Positions 7,062-17,850 are shown, numbered from the stretch's first letter. The stretch is 64,000 nt of DNA from an uncultured Tenacibaculum sp. (GCA_947493285.1 CANLQH010000004.1:1-64000); one strand, 5' to 3'. Notes: a model not told the origin generated them from the letters alone. Numbers and translations: made by a program.

Positions 7062-9113
7062 CTAATCTGGGTACTCTACTCGTAAGTGATAGATATTCAT
7101 CAACTTACTTTTAATAATTTTTTTGATTTTTTCTATTTCTCTAAAAGTTATATCTGAATTTCGGAACTGATTATCGCTTTTTTGCTTTTCTACTATTCGA
7201 TCTATCAACTCATCAATTGATTGAGCTGTGGGGTTTTTTAAACTCTTTGAGGCGGCTTCTGCAGCATCACACATCATTAAAATAGCTGTTTCTTTTGAAA
7301 ATGGAATTGGTCCTTGATACTGAAACTTCTTTTTATCAACCTCTTCCCCATCTACGCTATTTTCTTTTTCTTTTTTATAAAAGTAGTATGTGACACTGGT
7401 TCCGTGATGTGTTCTAATAAAATCAATAATTCTATCTGGCAATTTGTGTTTTTTAGCTATTTCAATACCATTAATTACATGATCTAAAATTATTCGAGCA
7501 CTATCTTGAGGCAATAAATCATTATGAGGATTAACCCCTGTAGATTGATTTTCGGTAAAATACATCGGATTCACCATTTTACCTATATCATGATACAATG
7601 CCCCAGTACGAACCAACATTGAATTTGCTCCAATCTCATTAGCTGCAGCTTCTGCTAAATTTGCTACTTGCATTGAATGTTGAAAAGTCCCTGGTGCTTT
7701 TTCATTTAAATCTCTTAATAATTTAGAGTTAGTGTTTGACAACTCCAACAAAGTTACATCAGACACTAATCCAAAAATCTTCTCATAGAAATAAATAAAG
7801 AATACTGATAAGAAAGATAACATTCCGTTTGCTGCGAATAGCCCAAAATACAACCAGTTAATTTTATCTGCATTTCCTTCTTTTAGAATAGAAAATGCAA
7901 AATAGGTTATCATATAAATCAACGTAATTTGACCAATTGACATGAACAAACTAGCACGCTTATATAATTCTGAAACCGTTAATATCGTTACTATCCCTGC
8001 AATAATATTCAAGTAGATAAACTCAAAACTATTTGGAACGATAAAACCTAATAACAAAACTGTTAACACATGCGTAAACAACCCTAAACGGGCATCAAAA
8101 AAAGCTTTTAAAACAATCGGCAAAATACTTAACGGTACAACATATAAGTACTCTGAATTATACTTAACAACCATTGTTTGCACAAAAATCATTAAGAAAA
8201 TATTGAAAAATATAAAAGTTACCTTATTATTATCATTAAAGATTTCAAATCGATATTTCTCCAAGAAAAGTAGCAACATTAACAAAGCTAAAGCTACCAA
8301 AATAGTGTATCCAAAAACAATCCAATTTCTATTTGACTTTGTCCATGTTTGAGAGCTAGATGCTACTTCATAAGATTTTAAAACATTTAATTTTTTCCCT
8401 TCAACAATATCTCCTTTAGAAATAATTAATTCTCCTTTAGAAACTTTACCTTTTGCATAAGAAATAGCATTTAAAACCTCGTTAAGTTCTTTCTCACTAT
8501 ATTTAATATCGTAAGTTACATTCGGCTTTAAAGTTTCAGACAAACTACTTAAAATTAAACGTTGTTGACCTGAAGTAAGATCTTCAACTTTTTTATTTAC
8601 AAAATTTAAGATTTGATTTGACTGGATTAATCTTGAGAATGAAACATCATCAATCGAATTTCCTTTTCGCAAGATTACAACATCACTTTTATTTGCTTTA
8701 AAAACACTAGCATCATCAATAAATCCGAATCTATATATATCATTAATAATATTATCTCCTTGTTTTTTTAAGAATTTAATATTTGTCGCAGATAAAGAAT
8801 CTAAAACTTCAATTTTAGTATTAAAATCTGTTAGTACCTGATTTTTAATAGCAGTATCAACAACAAAATACTTTTTTGTATTCGCTTCAACTTCTGCTTT
8901 CTCCTCAGCTACTTCATCTTCAGTTTTTTGAACAGCAAAATCAAATGGTGCATATAAATTATCATATTGCCATGGTTTTCCTTGACCAAAATCATATTTA
9001 AACTGTCCTCCTTTTGGGAATAAGTATACAATTGAAACAACAGTTATTAGGAACAATAATACTTTGTAGATTATTGCATTATTTTTATACAATTTATTAA
9101 TAAAATCGTTCAT
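7062..9113 (-). CDS. 7TM-HD family cyclic-dinucleotide phosphodiesterase (PgpH-like)
   Basis: The 683-aa protein has the PgpH architecture. An N-terminal membrane helix (about 15-33) is followed by an extracytoplasmic 7TMR-HDED region (about 45-265), about seven membrane helices (about 270-460) and a cytoplasmic HD domain (about 470-680). The HD domain keeps His479 and the His508-Asp509 doublet in HDIGK, with further metal ligands in DHVINGIEIA and RTHHGT. PgpH proteins hydrolyse cyclic di-AMP to pApA, so this is probably a membrane c-di-AMP phosphodiesterase controlling osmolyte and wall balance. The ligand of the outer domain is unknown. It is divergent from the thiolase gene. Confidence 0.88.
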   Translation of the reverse strand: MNDFINKLYKNNAIIYKVLLFLITVVSIVYLFPKGGQFKYDFGQGKPWQYDNLYAPFDFAVQKTEDEVAEEKAEVEANTKKYFVVDTAIKNQVLTDFNTKIEVLDSLSATNIKFLKKQGDNIINDIYRFGFIDDASVFKANKSDVVILRKGNSIDDVSFSRLIQSNQILNFVNKKVEDLTSGQQRLILSSLSETLKPNVTYDIKYSEKELNEVLNAISYAKGKVSKGELIISKGDIVEGKKLNVLKSYEVASSSQTWTKSNRNWIVFGYTILVALALLMLLLFLEKYRFEIFNDNNKVTFIFFNIFLMIFVQTMVVKYNSEYLYVVPLSILPIVLKAFFDARLGLFTHVLTVLLLGFIVPNSFEFIYLNIIAGIVTILTVSELYKRASLFMSIGQITLIYMITYFAFSILKEGNADKINWLYFGLFAANGMLSFLSVFFIYFYEKIFGLVSDVTLLELSNTNSKLLRDLNEKAPGTFQHSMQVANLAEAAANEIGANSMLVRTGALYHDIGKMVNPMYFTENQSTGVNPHNDLLPQDSARIILDHVINGIEIAKKHKLPDRIIDFIRTHHGTSVTYYFYKKEKENSVDGEEVDKKKFQYQGPIPFSKETAILMMCDAAEAASKSLKNPTAQSIDELIDRIVEKQKSDNQFRNSDITFREIEKIKKIIKSKLMNIYHLRVEYPD

Positions 9114-9153
9114 TTTTCACATTTAAAAATGTAAATATAACCTTTATCTATTA

Positions 9154-9185
9154 TTTGAGTACTTGTTATAAAATGGTTATTTTCG
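9154..9185 (+). promoter_or_regulatory. Bacteroidetes-type promoter of the thiolase gene
   Basis: A -33 box TTTG (9154-9157) and a -7 box TAttTTcG (9178-9185, one mismatch) are separated by 20 bases. The in-frame ATG at 9155 falls inside this promoter, which supports the start at 9218. Confidence 0.6.
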
Positions 9186-9217
9186 CAATACAAATTTTAA
9201 TACAATACACTCAATAT

Positions 9218-10393
9218 ATGAAAGAAGTAGTTATAGTATCAGTTGCAAGAACTCCAATAGGTAGTTTTTTAGGAACTTTATCAACTACACCTGCACCAAA
9301 GTTAGGTGCCGTAGCAATTAAAGGAGCCTTAGATAAAATTAACTTAAAACCAGAAATGGTTGAAGAAGTTTATATGGGAAATGTAGTTTCTGCTGGTTTA
9401 GGTCAAGCACCTGCACGTCAAGCGGCTATTTTTGCCGGAATTCCTGATACTGTGCCTTGTACTACTGTTAACAAAGTGTGTTCTTCTGGAATGAAATCTA
9501 TCATGTTAGCTTCTCAAGCTATTGCTTTAGGAGATGCTGAAATTGTTGTAGCTGGAGGTATGGAAAATATGAGTATGATTCCTCATTATCAACATGCGAG
9601 ATCAGCGACTAAGTTTGGTCCGGTTAAAATGGAAGATGGAATGCAGAGAGATGGATTAGTTGATGCTTACGAAAAAGTAGCCATGGGTGTTTGTGCTGAT
9701 GAATGCGCGACTGAATATGAGTTTTCTAGAGAAGATCAAGATGCTTTTGCTATCGAATCTTACAATCGTTCTGCTAAAGCATGGAGCGAAGGTAAATTTG
9801 CAGATGAAGTTGTTCCTGTTGAGATTCCTCAACGTCGTGGAGAACCAATTATTTTTTCTGAAGATGAAGAATACAAAAATGTAAAAATGGAAAAGATTCC
9901 TGCTTTACGTGCTGCTTTTACAAAAGAAGGAACTGTTACCGCTGCAAATGCTTCAACGATTAATGATGGTGGGGCTGCTTTAATATTAATGTCTGCTGAC
10001 AAAGCCGCTGAATTAGGAATTACTCCTTTAGCAAAAATCAAAGGATATGCTGATGCTGCCCATGAACCAAAATGGTTTACTACAGCCCCAGCTAAAGCTT
10101 TACCCAAAGCATTAGCCAAAGCTGGAGTCTCAATTGATGATGTTGATTATTTTGAGTTAAACGAAGCTTTTTCTGTAGTTGGTTTAGCAAACATGAAAAT
10201 ATTAGGTTTATCTCCAGGAAATGTAAATGTTAATGGTGGTGCTGTTTCTTTAGGGCACCCATTAGGTGTTTCTGGAGCAAGAATCATTATTGCTTTAACA
10301 TCAATATTAAAACAAAATAACGCTAAAATTGGAGCTGCTGGTATTTGTAACGGTGGTGGTGGTGCTAGCGCAATGGTAATTGAAAGAGTTTAA
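9218..10393 (+). CDS. Acetyl-CoA C-acetyltransferase (thiolase)
   Basis: The protein is a 391-aa thiolase, the usual length when started at 9218 (MKEVVIVSVARTPIG). The frame stays open upstream to 9155, but that adds 21 atypical residues and would start inside the promoter. Active-site residues are all present: nucleophile Cys88 in NKVCSSGM, His in GGAVSLGHPLG, and the second Cys in GICNGGGGAS near the C-terminus. It condenses two acetyl-CoA to acetoacetyl-CoA or runs in reverse during fatty acid or amino acid breakdown. The biosynthetic type is favoured by the HPLGxSG context, but direction cannot be told. An NlpC/P60 gene follows after 18 bases. Confidence 0.92.
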   Translation: MKEVVIVSVARTPIGSFLGTLSTTPAPKLGAVAIKGALDKINLKPEMVEEVYMGNVVSAGLGQAPARQAAIFAGIPDTVPCTTVNKVCSSGMKSIMLASQAIALGDAEIVVAGGMENMSMIPHYQHARSATKFGPVKMEDGMQRDGLVDAYEKVAMGVCADECATEYEFSREDQDAFAIESYNRSAKAWSEGKFADEVVPVEIPQRRGEPIIFSEDEEYKNVKMEKIPALRAAFTKEGTVTAANASTINDGGAALILMSADKAAELGITPLAKIKGYADAAHEPKWFTTAPAKALPKALAKAGVSIDDVDYFELNEAFSVVGLANMKILGLSPGNVNVNGGAVSLGHPLGVSGARIIIALTSILKQNNAKIGAAGICNGGGGASAMVIERV

Positions 10394-10411
10394 TCTTTAA
10401 TAAATCTATCA

Positions 10412-11182
10412 ATGCCTTTTGGAATTTGTAACCTAAGTATTGTTCCTTTACGACTTGAGCCAACTGATACATCAGAAATGGTCAATCAAGTTGTTTTTGG
10501 TGAACATTTTGAAGTTTTAGAAAAAACTAAAAAATGGAGTAAAATTCGTTTAGCTTTCGATAATTACGAAGGCTTTATTGATAATAAACAATATGAGGGT
10601 ATTTCTGATAAAGATTATCAGGATTTATCACTAGAAACTAAAAATTACGCTGGTGAGTTAATTGATTTTATAACTGATAACAACAACAATTTAACAACAA
10701 TTCCTCTAGGTGCTAAACTTCCTTTTTTGAGAGGAAATAATATTCAAATTAACAGTACTTCGTATTTGTATGAAGGAAAAGTATACAATCAACAATTACC
10801 TAAATCAGCAATTGTAGAAACAGCTTTTCTATTTTTAAATGTTCCTTATTTATGGGGAGGTAAATCTCCTTTTGGTATTGACTGTTCTGGATTTACTCAA
10901 ACCGTATATAAACTATGCGGCTACAGTCTTTTACGCGATGCAAAAGAACAAGCTACTCAAGGAGAAGTTTTAAGTTTTATTGAAGAAAGTGAACCGGGTG
11001 ATTTAGCTTTTTTTGATAATGAAGAAGGGATAATTACTCATGTAGGTATTATTATGAATGACTACAATATTATCCATGCACACGGGAAAGTTCGTATAGA
11101 TAAACTAGATCATAGTGGTATTTACAACGTTGACACTAATCAACACTCTCATAAACTTAGAGTAATTAAACGATTTATTTAA
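10412..11182 (+). CDS. NlpC/P60 family peptidoglycan endopeptidase with SH3 domains
   Basis: This 256-aa protein carries one or two bacterial SH3-like modules (about 5-120) ahead of an NlpC/P60 C40 peptidase domain (about 125-256). The catalytic residues are Cys158 in DCSGFTQ and His210 in THVGI, with a third polar site in the HAHGKVRI segment. Such enzymes cut gamma-D-Glu to diamino-acid bonds in wall peptides, and cytoplasmic versions recycle free muropeptides. No signal peptide is visible, so a cytoplasmic recycling role, as for YkfC-type enzymes, is plausible. It sits 18 bases after the thiolase gene and ends just before a strong terminator. Confidence 0.88.
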   Translation: MPFGICNLSIVPLRLEPTDTSEMVNQVVFGEHFEVLEKTKKWSKIRLAFDNYEGFIDNKQYEGISDKDYQDLSLETKNYAGELIDFITDNNNNLTTIPLGAKLPFLRGNNIQINSTSYLYEGKVYNQQLPKSAIVETAFLFLNVPYLWGGKSPFGIDCSGFTQTVYKLCGYSLLRDAKEQATQGEVLSFIEESEPGDLAFFDNEEGIITHVGIIMNDYNIIHAHGKVRIDKLDHSGIYNVDTNQHSHKLRVIKRFI

Positions 11183-11192
11183 AATAAAGTAT

Positions 11193-11228
11193 AAAAAAAA
11201 CCGAAACAAATGTTTCGGTTTTTTTTAT
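11193..11228. terminator. Bidirectional intrinsic terminator, duplicate of 78-112
   Basis: The 7-bp stem ccgaaac/gtttcgg with loop aaat is set between A8 and T8, identical over 36 bases to the terminator after tRNA-Gly. It separates the convergent NlpC/P60 and TPR genes. Confidence 0.85.
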
Positions 11229-11242
11229 ACTTAAACTAAAGA

Positions 11243-12475
11243 TTATTTCATCGACTTATATAAATCTCTATACTCTTTAGCCTTATCTTCTTGCTCTAAA
11301 ACTTCATATAAATTCATTAAAGTTTTAACAGTATCAATACTTCTATTTAAACTATCTGCTTTTTCTAAAAACGGTAAAGCCTCTTTATAAACTTCTTTTT
11401 GTTTCAAAGCCAATTCATCATACTTTTTAAAGTTAGATAAATTTTTATTCATTTCTTCAACAATTGCCGCATCTTTATCTAAAACTACCACCGCTAAATT
11501 CATATAGGCATCTGCATAATCCGGCTTTAATTCAGTAGCTTTTTGGTAGTATTTTCTTGCATCATCCATTCTCCCTTGATTAAAGTTAACCACCCCTAAA
11601 TTGTAGTATAATGTAGGATTTTCTGGATCTAAAGCAATAGCCTCACTCATTAACTCACCAAATTTACTCATATCTTCCATATCAATATACAATTGAGCTT
11701 CATTTAATATCAAATTCAAATCTTTTGGATTAGACGCTCTTGCATTTTTAAAAGCTGCGATAGCTTCATCTGTTTTTCCTTGCTCTTTTAAAATTAAAGC
11801 AATATTTTTAACAATAGTAGCTGTTTTTGGCTCTGAAGACTTGGTTTCTGGTTTTAAATAACTACCCGATTTAACCATTAAATCTCTTTGCTGTTTTGAA
11901 CCTAAGTCTTCAACCTTTCCTGTAGCTTTATTTGTCGCTACATATCGAGTCTCAATACCTGTATAACCAATCTTCCTTAACTCTTTGTAATATTTAATAG
12001 CTGTATCATAGTCTTCAGCTTGAGTTGCAGCAATAGCTGCATTATAAGCAAAAGATGTGTCTTTAGGACTTAACACATATGTTAAATAAAAGTTTTCAGC
12101 TGCATTTTTATAATCTTTCTTGTTATTATATAAATCAACTGCTTTATTTGACACCTCTTGTATCATTTGGTTTAAAATAGGAGCAGCTTCACCTGAATAC
12201 TTTTTTTCTTTCATTGCTAATAAAGCATTCAAAGCTTCTGCAGCATTCTTATAATCTTTTTTAGCTGATAAAGCTTTTCCTTTTAAAAAGTAAAATTTTG
12301 ATTTATACTTATCATCACCCATCATCACAGCACCTTCAACGGAATTTAAAGTGTTAATAGCTGAAGTAAAATCTTGCTTCTTTATTGCTTTTTCTGCTGC
12401 TTTTAATTCAGATTTTTGAGCCATTAATCCTAATGACACAAATCCTAATGAAAGAGCTAATATTTGTTTTTTCAT
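11243..12475 (-). CDS. Secreted tetratricopeptide-repeat protein
   Basis: This 410-aa protein has a signal peptide (cleavage near residue 19, after GLMA) and a helical repeat body. TPR units can be seen near residues 24-60, 140-172 and most clearly 225-330, with ALDPENPTLYYNLGVVNFNQG and the following KPDYADAYMNLAVV as classic pairs. TPR proteins are scaffolds for protein-protein contacts in the periplasm; no enzyme domain is present. It begins 17 bases after gyrA on the same strand and is probably co-transcribed with it, an arrangement often seen in flavobacteria though without a known functional reason. The partner is unknown. Confidence 0.85.
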   Translation of the reverse strand: MKKQILALSLGFVSLGLMAQKSELKAAEKAIKKQDFTSAINTLNSVEGAVMMGDDKYKSKFYFLKGKALSAKKDYKNAAEALNALLAMKEKKYSGEAAPILNQMIQEVSNKAVDLYNNKKDYKNAAENFYLTYVLSPKDTSFAYNAAIAATQAEDYDTAIKYYKELRKIGYTGIETRYVATNKATGKVEDLGSKQQRDLMVKSGSYLKPETKSSEPKTATIVKNIALILKEQGKTDEAIAAFKNARASNPKDLNLILNEAQLYIDMEDMSKFGELMSEAIALDPENPTLYYNLGVVNFNQGRMDDARKYYQKATELKPDYADAYMNLAVVVLDKDAAIVEEMNKNLSNFKKYDELALKQKEVYKEALPFLEKADSLNRSIDTVKTLMNLYEVLEQEDKAKEYRDLYKSMK

Positions 12476-12492
12476 TTTAGTATGATTTTTAT

Positions 12493-14994
12493 TTATTGTT
12501 GTTCTTGATTTTCGCTAGTACTATTTTCAATTTCCGTGCCATTTTCATTTTCTTCTTCTTCATGCATTACTTTTGCTACAGCAGCAATACTATCGCTATC
12601 CTTAATATTAATCAGTCGAACACCTTGTGTTGCACGTCCCATAACACGTAAATCTTCAACAGCCATACGAATTGTTAATCCTGATTTATTAATAATCATT
12701 AAATCATTTGAATCATCAACATTTTTAATAGCTACTAACTCTCCTGTTTTTTCAGAAATATTTAAAGTCTTAACTCCTTTTCCTCCACGGTTCGTTACAC
12801 GATAATCTTCTAGTTTAGAACGTTTACCATATCCTTTCTCAGATACCACTAAGATATTACTATCCATATCATTTACAGCAACCATTCCAATAACCTCATC
12901 TTTATCATGGGCTAAAGTAATTCCTCTAACTCCTGATGCCGTTCTACCCATTGGACGAGTTTTAGCCTCTTCGAAACGAATAGATTTTCCAGATTTTAAC
13001 GCCAACATTACTTGACTATCTCCAGTAGTTAATTTTGCTTCTAAAAGCTCATCACCTTCTTTAATAGTTATTGCATTAATCCCGTTTGTTCTTGGACGAG
13101 AATATTGTTCTAAAGAAGTCTTTTTAACCTGCCCCTTTTTAGTAGCCATGATTACATAGTGACTATTGATATAAGCTTCGTCTTTTAAATCTTGAGTAAC
13201 TAAGAATGCTTTTACTTTATCATCTTGTTCGATATTGATTAAGTTTTGCATTGCCCTACCTTTGGTATTCTTTCCTCCTTCTGGGATTTCATACACACGC
13301 ATCCAGAATACTTTACCTTTCTGAGTAAAGAACATCATATATTGATGGTTTGTACCAATAAATAAATGCTCTAAGAAATCTTCATTACGAGTAGTTGCTC
13401 CTTTTTGACCACGTCCTCCTCTATTCTGAACTTTATATTCATCTAAATTAGTTCGCTTTACGTACCCTGCGTGAGAAATAGTAACTACTACTTTATGATT
13501 TGGAATCATATCTTCGATTCGCATATCTCCTCCTGCATATTCGATATCAGAACGACGTTCATCACCATATCTATCTCTAATATGAATTAGCTCATCAGTA
13601 ATAATTTGATAACGTCTAGATTCATTAGATAAAATATCTTTTAAATCAGCAATCGTTTTCATTATTTCGTCAAACTCTGCACGTAATTTATCTTGCTCTA
13701 GTCCAGTTAACTGACGTAAACGCATTTCAACAATCGCCTTTGCTTGAATTTCAGTTAATTCAAAACGCTCGATTAACTTCTCTCTTGCTTCATCAGCATT
13801 ATTTGAACCACGGATAATTGCAATTACCTCATCAATATTATCTGATGCAATGATTAATCCTTCTAAAATATGAGCTCTAGCTTCTGCTTTCTTTAATTCA
13901 AATTCTGTTCTACGAACAACAACTTCATGTCTATGCTCAACGAAATAGTGAATTAATTGTTTTAAGTTTAATTGCTCAGGACGTCCGTTTACTAATGCAA
14001 TATTATTTACACTAAACGACGTTTGAAGTTGAGTATATTTAAATAATTTATTTAAAACAATATTAGGAATTGCATCACGCTTTAAAACGTACACAATACG
14101 CATTCCTTTTCTATCAGATTCATCACGAATATTCGCAATTCCTTCCAGCTTTTTATCATTTACTAACTCAGCAGTTTTTTTAATCATTTCTGCTTTGTTA
14201 ACCTGATAAGGAATTTCAGTTACGATAATACATTCACGACCTTTAACTTCCTCAATAGTAGCTTTAGCACGCATAACAATACGCCCACGACCTGTATGGA
14301 AAGCATCTCTAACACCATCGTATCCATAAATTGTTCCTCCAGTAGGAAAATCAGGTGCTTTGATATGTTGCATTAACTCATCAATCTCAATATCTCTATT
14401 TTCGATATAAGCAATAGTACCATTTACAACTTCTGTTAAGTTGTGAGGCGCCATATTTGTTGCCATACCTACTGCAATACCAGATGCTCCGTTTACTAAT
14501 AAATTAGGAATACGAGTTGGTAAAACTGTTGGCTCTTGTAAAGTATCATCAAAATTTAATTTATGATCTACAGTATCTTTTTCAATATCAGCTAACATAT
14601 CTTCTGATATCTTTTGCATTCTAACCTCTGTATAACGCATTGCTGCTGGAGAATCACCATCAACAGAACCAAAGTTTCCTTGACCATCAACCATCATATA
14701 ACGCACACTCCAATCTTGAGCCATACGAACCATAGAGTCATAAACCGAAGTATCCCCATGTGGGTGATACTTACCTAATACTTCCCCAACAATTCTTGCT
14801 GACTTTTTATATGCTCCTGTAGCCTTAATACCTAACTCATGCATTCCAAATAAAACCCTTCTGTGCACTGGTTTTAAACCATCTCTTACATCTGGTAATG
14901 CTCTCGATACAATTACCGACATCGAATAATCGATGTATGCGGATTTCATTTGTTCTTCAATGTTGATAGGGATCAACTTTTCGCCATCTGCCAT
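12493..14994 (-). CDS. gyrA: DNA gyrase subunit A
   Basis: The 833-aa protein is the breakage-reunion subunit of gyrase, which with GyrB puts negative supercoils into DNA using ATP. The catalytic tyrosine is Tyr121 in AAMRYTEVR. The quinolone-determining stretch [10 protein letters not shown] has Thr82 and Asp86 in place of E. coli Ser83 and Asp87. The C-terminal half holds the six-bladed pinwheel repeats, and the gyrase-specific GyrA box is visible as [10 protein letters not shown] (about residue 517 on), separating it from ParC. The tail after residue 805 is acidic and low complexity. It is divergent from clpC across 297 bases without genes, and a TPR gene follows at 17 bases. Confidence 0.97.
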   Translation of the reverse strand: MADGEKLIPINIEEQMKSAYIDYSMSVIVSRALPDVRDGLKPVHRRVLFGMHELGIKATGAYKKSARIVGEVLGKYHPHGDTSVYDSMVRMAQDWSVRYMMVDGQGNFGSVDGDSPAAMRYTEVRMQKISEDMLADIEKDTVDHKLNFDDTLQEPTVLPTRIPNLLVNGASGIAVGMATNMAPHNLTEVVNGTIAYIENRDIEIDELMQHIKAPDFPTGGTIYGYDGVRDAFHTGRGRIVMRAKATIEEVKGRECIIVTEIPYQVNKAEMIKKTAELVNDKKLEGIANIRDESDRKGMRIVYVLKRDAIPNIVLNKLFKYTQLQTSFSVNNIALVNGRPEQLNLKQLIHYFVEHRHEVVVRRTEFELKKAEARAHILEGLIIASDNIDEVIAIIRGSNNADEAREKLIERFELTEIQAKAIVEMRLRQLTGLEQDKLRAEFDEIMKTIADLKDILSNESRRYQIITDELIHIRDRYGDERRSDIEYAGGDMRIEDMIPNHKVVVTISHAGYVKRTNLDEYKVQNRGGRGQKGATTRNEDFLEHLFIGTNHQYMMFFTQKGKVFWMRVYEIPEGGKNTKGRAMQNLINIEQDDKVKAFLVTQDLKDEAYINSHYVIMATKKGQVKKTSLEQYSRPRTNGINAITIKEGDELLEAKLTTGDSQVMLALKSGKSIRFEEAKTRPMGRTASGVRGITLAHDKDEVIGMVAVNDMDSNILVVSEKGYGKRSKLEDYRVTNRGGKGVKTLNISEKTGELVAIKNVDDSNDLMIINKSGLTIRMAVEDLRVMGRATQGVRLINIKDSDSIAAVAKVMHEEEENENGTEIENSTSENQEQQ

Positions 14995-15291
14995 ATATAT
15001 TTTTTTAAAATATTAGTACTCATTTTCGTCAAAAAAGTGAATTTTACACACGATAAAACTCACTTTTAAAATACGCTTAAAAAAGCCGTATTTTCTAAAA
15101 CATTGCAAGATACTACAATACCTATTTATACACAAAAAATATCCACACTCTTTTAAGCCTACTTATTAACAATTTTATCGCTTTTTTAAACATTATTTCA
15201 TCGTCAGAATGTCAGTTAAAAACTATTGGCATCTTTTTTGTAATTTTTAAGAAAAAAACTTACTAACTTTACACATATACAAATTTATTTT

Positions 15292-17847
15292 ATGGACGAT
15301 AATTTTTCACCACAAGTTAGAGATGTAATCACTTTTAGTAAAGAAGAAGCCCTACGTTTAGGCCACGACTTTATTGGAACTGAACATTTACTGTTAGGTT
15401 TGATACGTAAAGGAGACGGAAAAGCCATCGAGATATTAACTACTTTTGATGTAGATTTAGATTTGGTGCGCAATAAATTAGAAAAATTAAATCCGACCAC
15501 TCCCTCAATAGCAAACGTAGAAAAAAAGAGCTTGCATCTTACAAGACAAGCAGAAAAAGCAATAAAAACAACGTTTTTAGAAGCTAAACTATATCAGAGT
15601 GACTCAATAGATACAGCTCATTTACTATTATGTATTTTACGTAATGAAAATGACCCTACAACTAAGTTACTCCAAAAACATGATGTTGATTACGAGCAAG
15701 CAAAAGCATTATACAAACAACTTCATGTAGAAGACAACTATAATTCTCCAACTGCTGAAACTCCATCAGAAGGTGAATTTTCTGAAGAAAAGTCAAATCC
15801 TTACGGGCAACAAAACCCTAAAGGAAAACAAGCTAAAAAATCTAAAACACCTGTTTTAGACAATTTTGGTCGTGATTTAACAGCTTTAGCAGAATCAGGA
15901 AAATTAGATCCAGTTGTTGGACGAATTAAAGAGATTGAACGTGTTTCTCAGATTCTAAGTAGAAGAAAGAAAAACAATCCAATGTTAATTGGAGAACCAG
16001 GTGTTGGTAAATCTGCAATCGCTGAAGGTTTAGCATTACGAATTGTTAACAGAAAAGTTTCAAGAATTTTATTTGACAAGCGAATAGTTTCTCTTGATTT
16101 GGCGAGCTTAGTTGCTGGAACAAAATACCGTGGTCAGTTTGAAGAACGAATGAAAGCTTTAATGAATGAGCTTGAAAAGAATGAAGACATCATTTTATTC
16201 ATCGATGAAATTCATACTATAGTTGGAGCTGGTGGAGCAACAGGCTCTTTAGATGCATCAAACATGTTAAAGCCTGCTTTAGCTAGAGGAGAAATTCAAT
16301 GTATTGGAGCTACAACTCTAGATGAATACAGAACAAACATTGAGAAAGATGGAGCTTTAGAGCGTCGTTTTCAAAAAGTAATTGTTGACCCAACAACAGT
16401 AGAAGAAACAATTCAAATCTTACACAATATTAAAGGTAAATATGAAGCGCATCATCATGTTTCTTTTACTGATGAGGCTATTGATGCTTGTGTAAAATTA
16501 ACGAATCGCTATATGACAGATCGTTTTTTACCAGACAAAGCTATTGATGCTTTAGATGAAGCTGGATCACGTATTCATATAACAAACATCGTGGTTCCTC
16601 AACAAATTTTAGAATTAGAATCTAAATTAGAAGAAATACGCGAACACAAAACAAGAGCTGTAAGCGGCCAAAAATACGAAGAGGCCGCAAAGCTTCGTGA
16701 TGATGAGAAAAACATTGAAACAGCGCTAGAATCAGCTCAGAACCAATGGGAAGAAGATTCTAAACTGCATCGTGAAATTGTTACTGAAGATAATGTAGCT
16801 GAAGTAGTTTCTATGATGACAGGAATTCCTGTAAACAGAGTTGCTGAAGCAGAAAGTAATCGTTTAGCTGACCTTCCTAAATTAATTAAAGGAAAAGTTA
16901 TTGGACAAGACGAAGCTGTAACTAAAGTAGTTAAAGCAATTCAACGTAACAGAGTTGGATTAAAAGATCCTAACAAACCAATTGGTTCATTTATATTTTT
17001 AGGATCAACTGGTGTAGGTAAAACACAATTAGCAAAAGTATTAGCTCGTGAGTTATTTGACTCTGACGATTCTTTAATTAGAATTGATATGAGTGAATAT
17101 ATGGAGAAGTTTGCTATCTCTCGTTTAATTGGCGCACCTCCAGGCTATGTTGGATACGAAGAAGGGGGACAATTAACCGAAAAAGTACGTAGAAAACCTT
17201 ATTCTGTAATCCTTTTAGATGAGATTGAAAAAGCGCATCCAGATGTCTTTAATATGATGTTACAAATTTTAGATGACGGACATATTACTGATAGTTTAGG
17301 TAGAAAAATTGATTTTAGAAATTCTATTATTATAATGACATCAAATATTGGTGCTCGTAAAGTAAAAGAATTTGGTGCTGGTGTTGGTTTTGGAACTTCT
17401 TCTAAGAAAGATCAAGAAGATGCGCACGCAAAAAGCATTATTGAAGGTGCTTTAAAAAAATCGTTTGCTCCTGAGTTTTTAAATCGTATTGACGATGTGA
17501 TCATTTTTAATTCATTAGAACGTGAGGACATTCATAAAATTATCGATATTGAACTAGATAAACTGTTAAATCGTATTGCTGATTTAGGCTACAAATTAAA
17601 TTTAAGCGAAAAAGCAAAAGATTATATTGCAGATAAAGGCTTTGACAAACAATATGGAGCTAGACCTTTAAAAAGAGCTATTCAGAAATATATTGAAGAT
17701 GCCTTAGCTGAAGAAATCGTTAATTCTAAGCTAGACGAAGGAGACACTATTTTTATGGATTTAGATGAGAAAACTAAAAAGCTTCTAATAAAAATTGAGA
17801 AAGGTGAAAAACCCGAAGAAACCAGAACAGAAATAGACGATCAATAA
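15292..17847 (+). CDS. clpC: ATP-dependent Clp protease ATP-binding subunit ClpC
   Basis: The 851-aa AAA+ unfoldase feeds substrates to ClpP. It has a double Clp N-domain (about 1-150), a first ATPase with Walker A GEPGVGKS at 234-241 and DEIHT, a coiled middle region with a UVR motif (about 445-480, KYEEAAKLRDDE), and a second ATPase with Walker A GSTGVGKT at 571-578. The UVR motif and short middle domain mark it as ClpC rather than ClpB or ClpA. ClpC usually works with adaptor proteins in protein quality control and stress. A weak promoter, TTTG at 15237-15240 and TAacTTTa at 15264-15271, lies upstream, and a strong terminator follows. Confidence 0.96.
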   Translation: MDDNFSPQVRDVITFSKEEALRLGHDFIGTEHLLLGLIRKGDGKAIEILTTFDVDLDLVRNKLEKLNPTTPSIANVEKKSLHLTRQAEKAIKTTFLEAKLYQSDSIDTAHLLLCILRNENDPTTKLLQKHDVDYEQAKALYKQLHVEDNYNSPTAETPSEGEFSEEKSNPYGQQNPKGKQAKKSKTPVLDNFGRDLTALAESGKLDPVVGRIKEIERVSQILSRRKKNNPMLIGEPGVGKSAIAEGLALRIVNRKVSRILFDKRIVSLDLASLVAGTKYRGQFEERMKALMNELEKNEDIILFIDEIHTIVGAGGATGSLDASNMLKPALARGEIQCIGATTLDEYRTNIEKDGALERRFQKVIVDPTTVEETIQILHNIKGKYEAHHHVSFTDEAIDACVKLTNRYMTDRFLPDKAIDALDEAGSRIHITNIVVPQQILELESKLEEIREHKTRAVSGQKYEEAAKLRDDEKNIETALESAQNQWEEDSKLHREIVTEDNVAEVVSMMTGIPVNRVAEAESNRLADLPKLIKGKVIGQDEAVTKVVKAIQRNRVGLKDPNKPIGSFIFLGSTGVGKTQLAKVLARELFDSDDSLIRIDMSEYMEKFAISRLIGAPPGYVGYEEGGQLTEKVRRKPYSVILLDEIEKAHPDVFNMMLQILDDGHITDSLGRKIDFRNSIIIMTSNIGARKVKEFGAGVGFGTSSKKDQEDAHAKSIIEGALKKSFAPEFLNRIDDVIIFNSLEREDIHKIIDIELDKLLNRIADLGYKLNLSEKAKDYIADKGFDKQYGARPLKRAIQKYIEDALAEEIVNSKLDEGDTIFMDLDEKTKKLLIKIEKGEKPEETRTEIDDQ

Positions 17848-17850
17848 AAC

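Noticed and set aside
9155..9217. Upstream in-frame start for the thiolase
   Set aside because: It falls within the promoter elements and adds 21 residues foreign to the family.
14735..14760. GyrA Thr82 as a quinolone-resistance change
   Set aside because: Threonine at this position is the wild-type residue in flavobacterial GyrA, so no resistance is implied.
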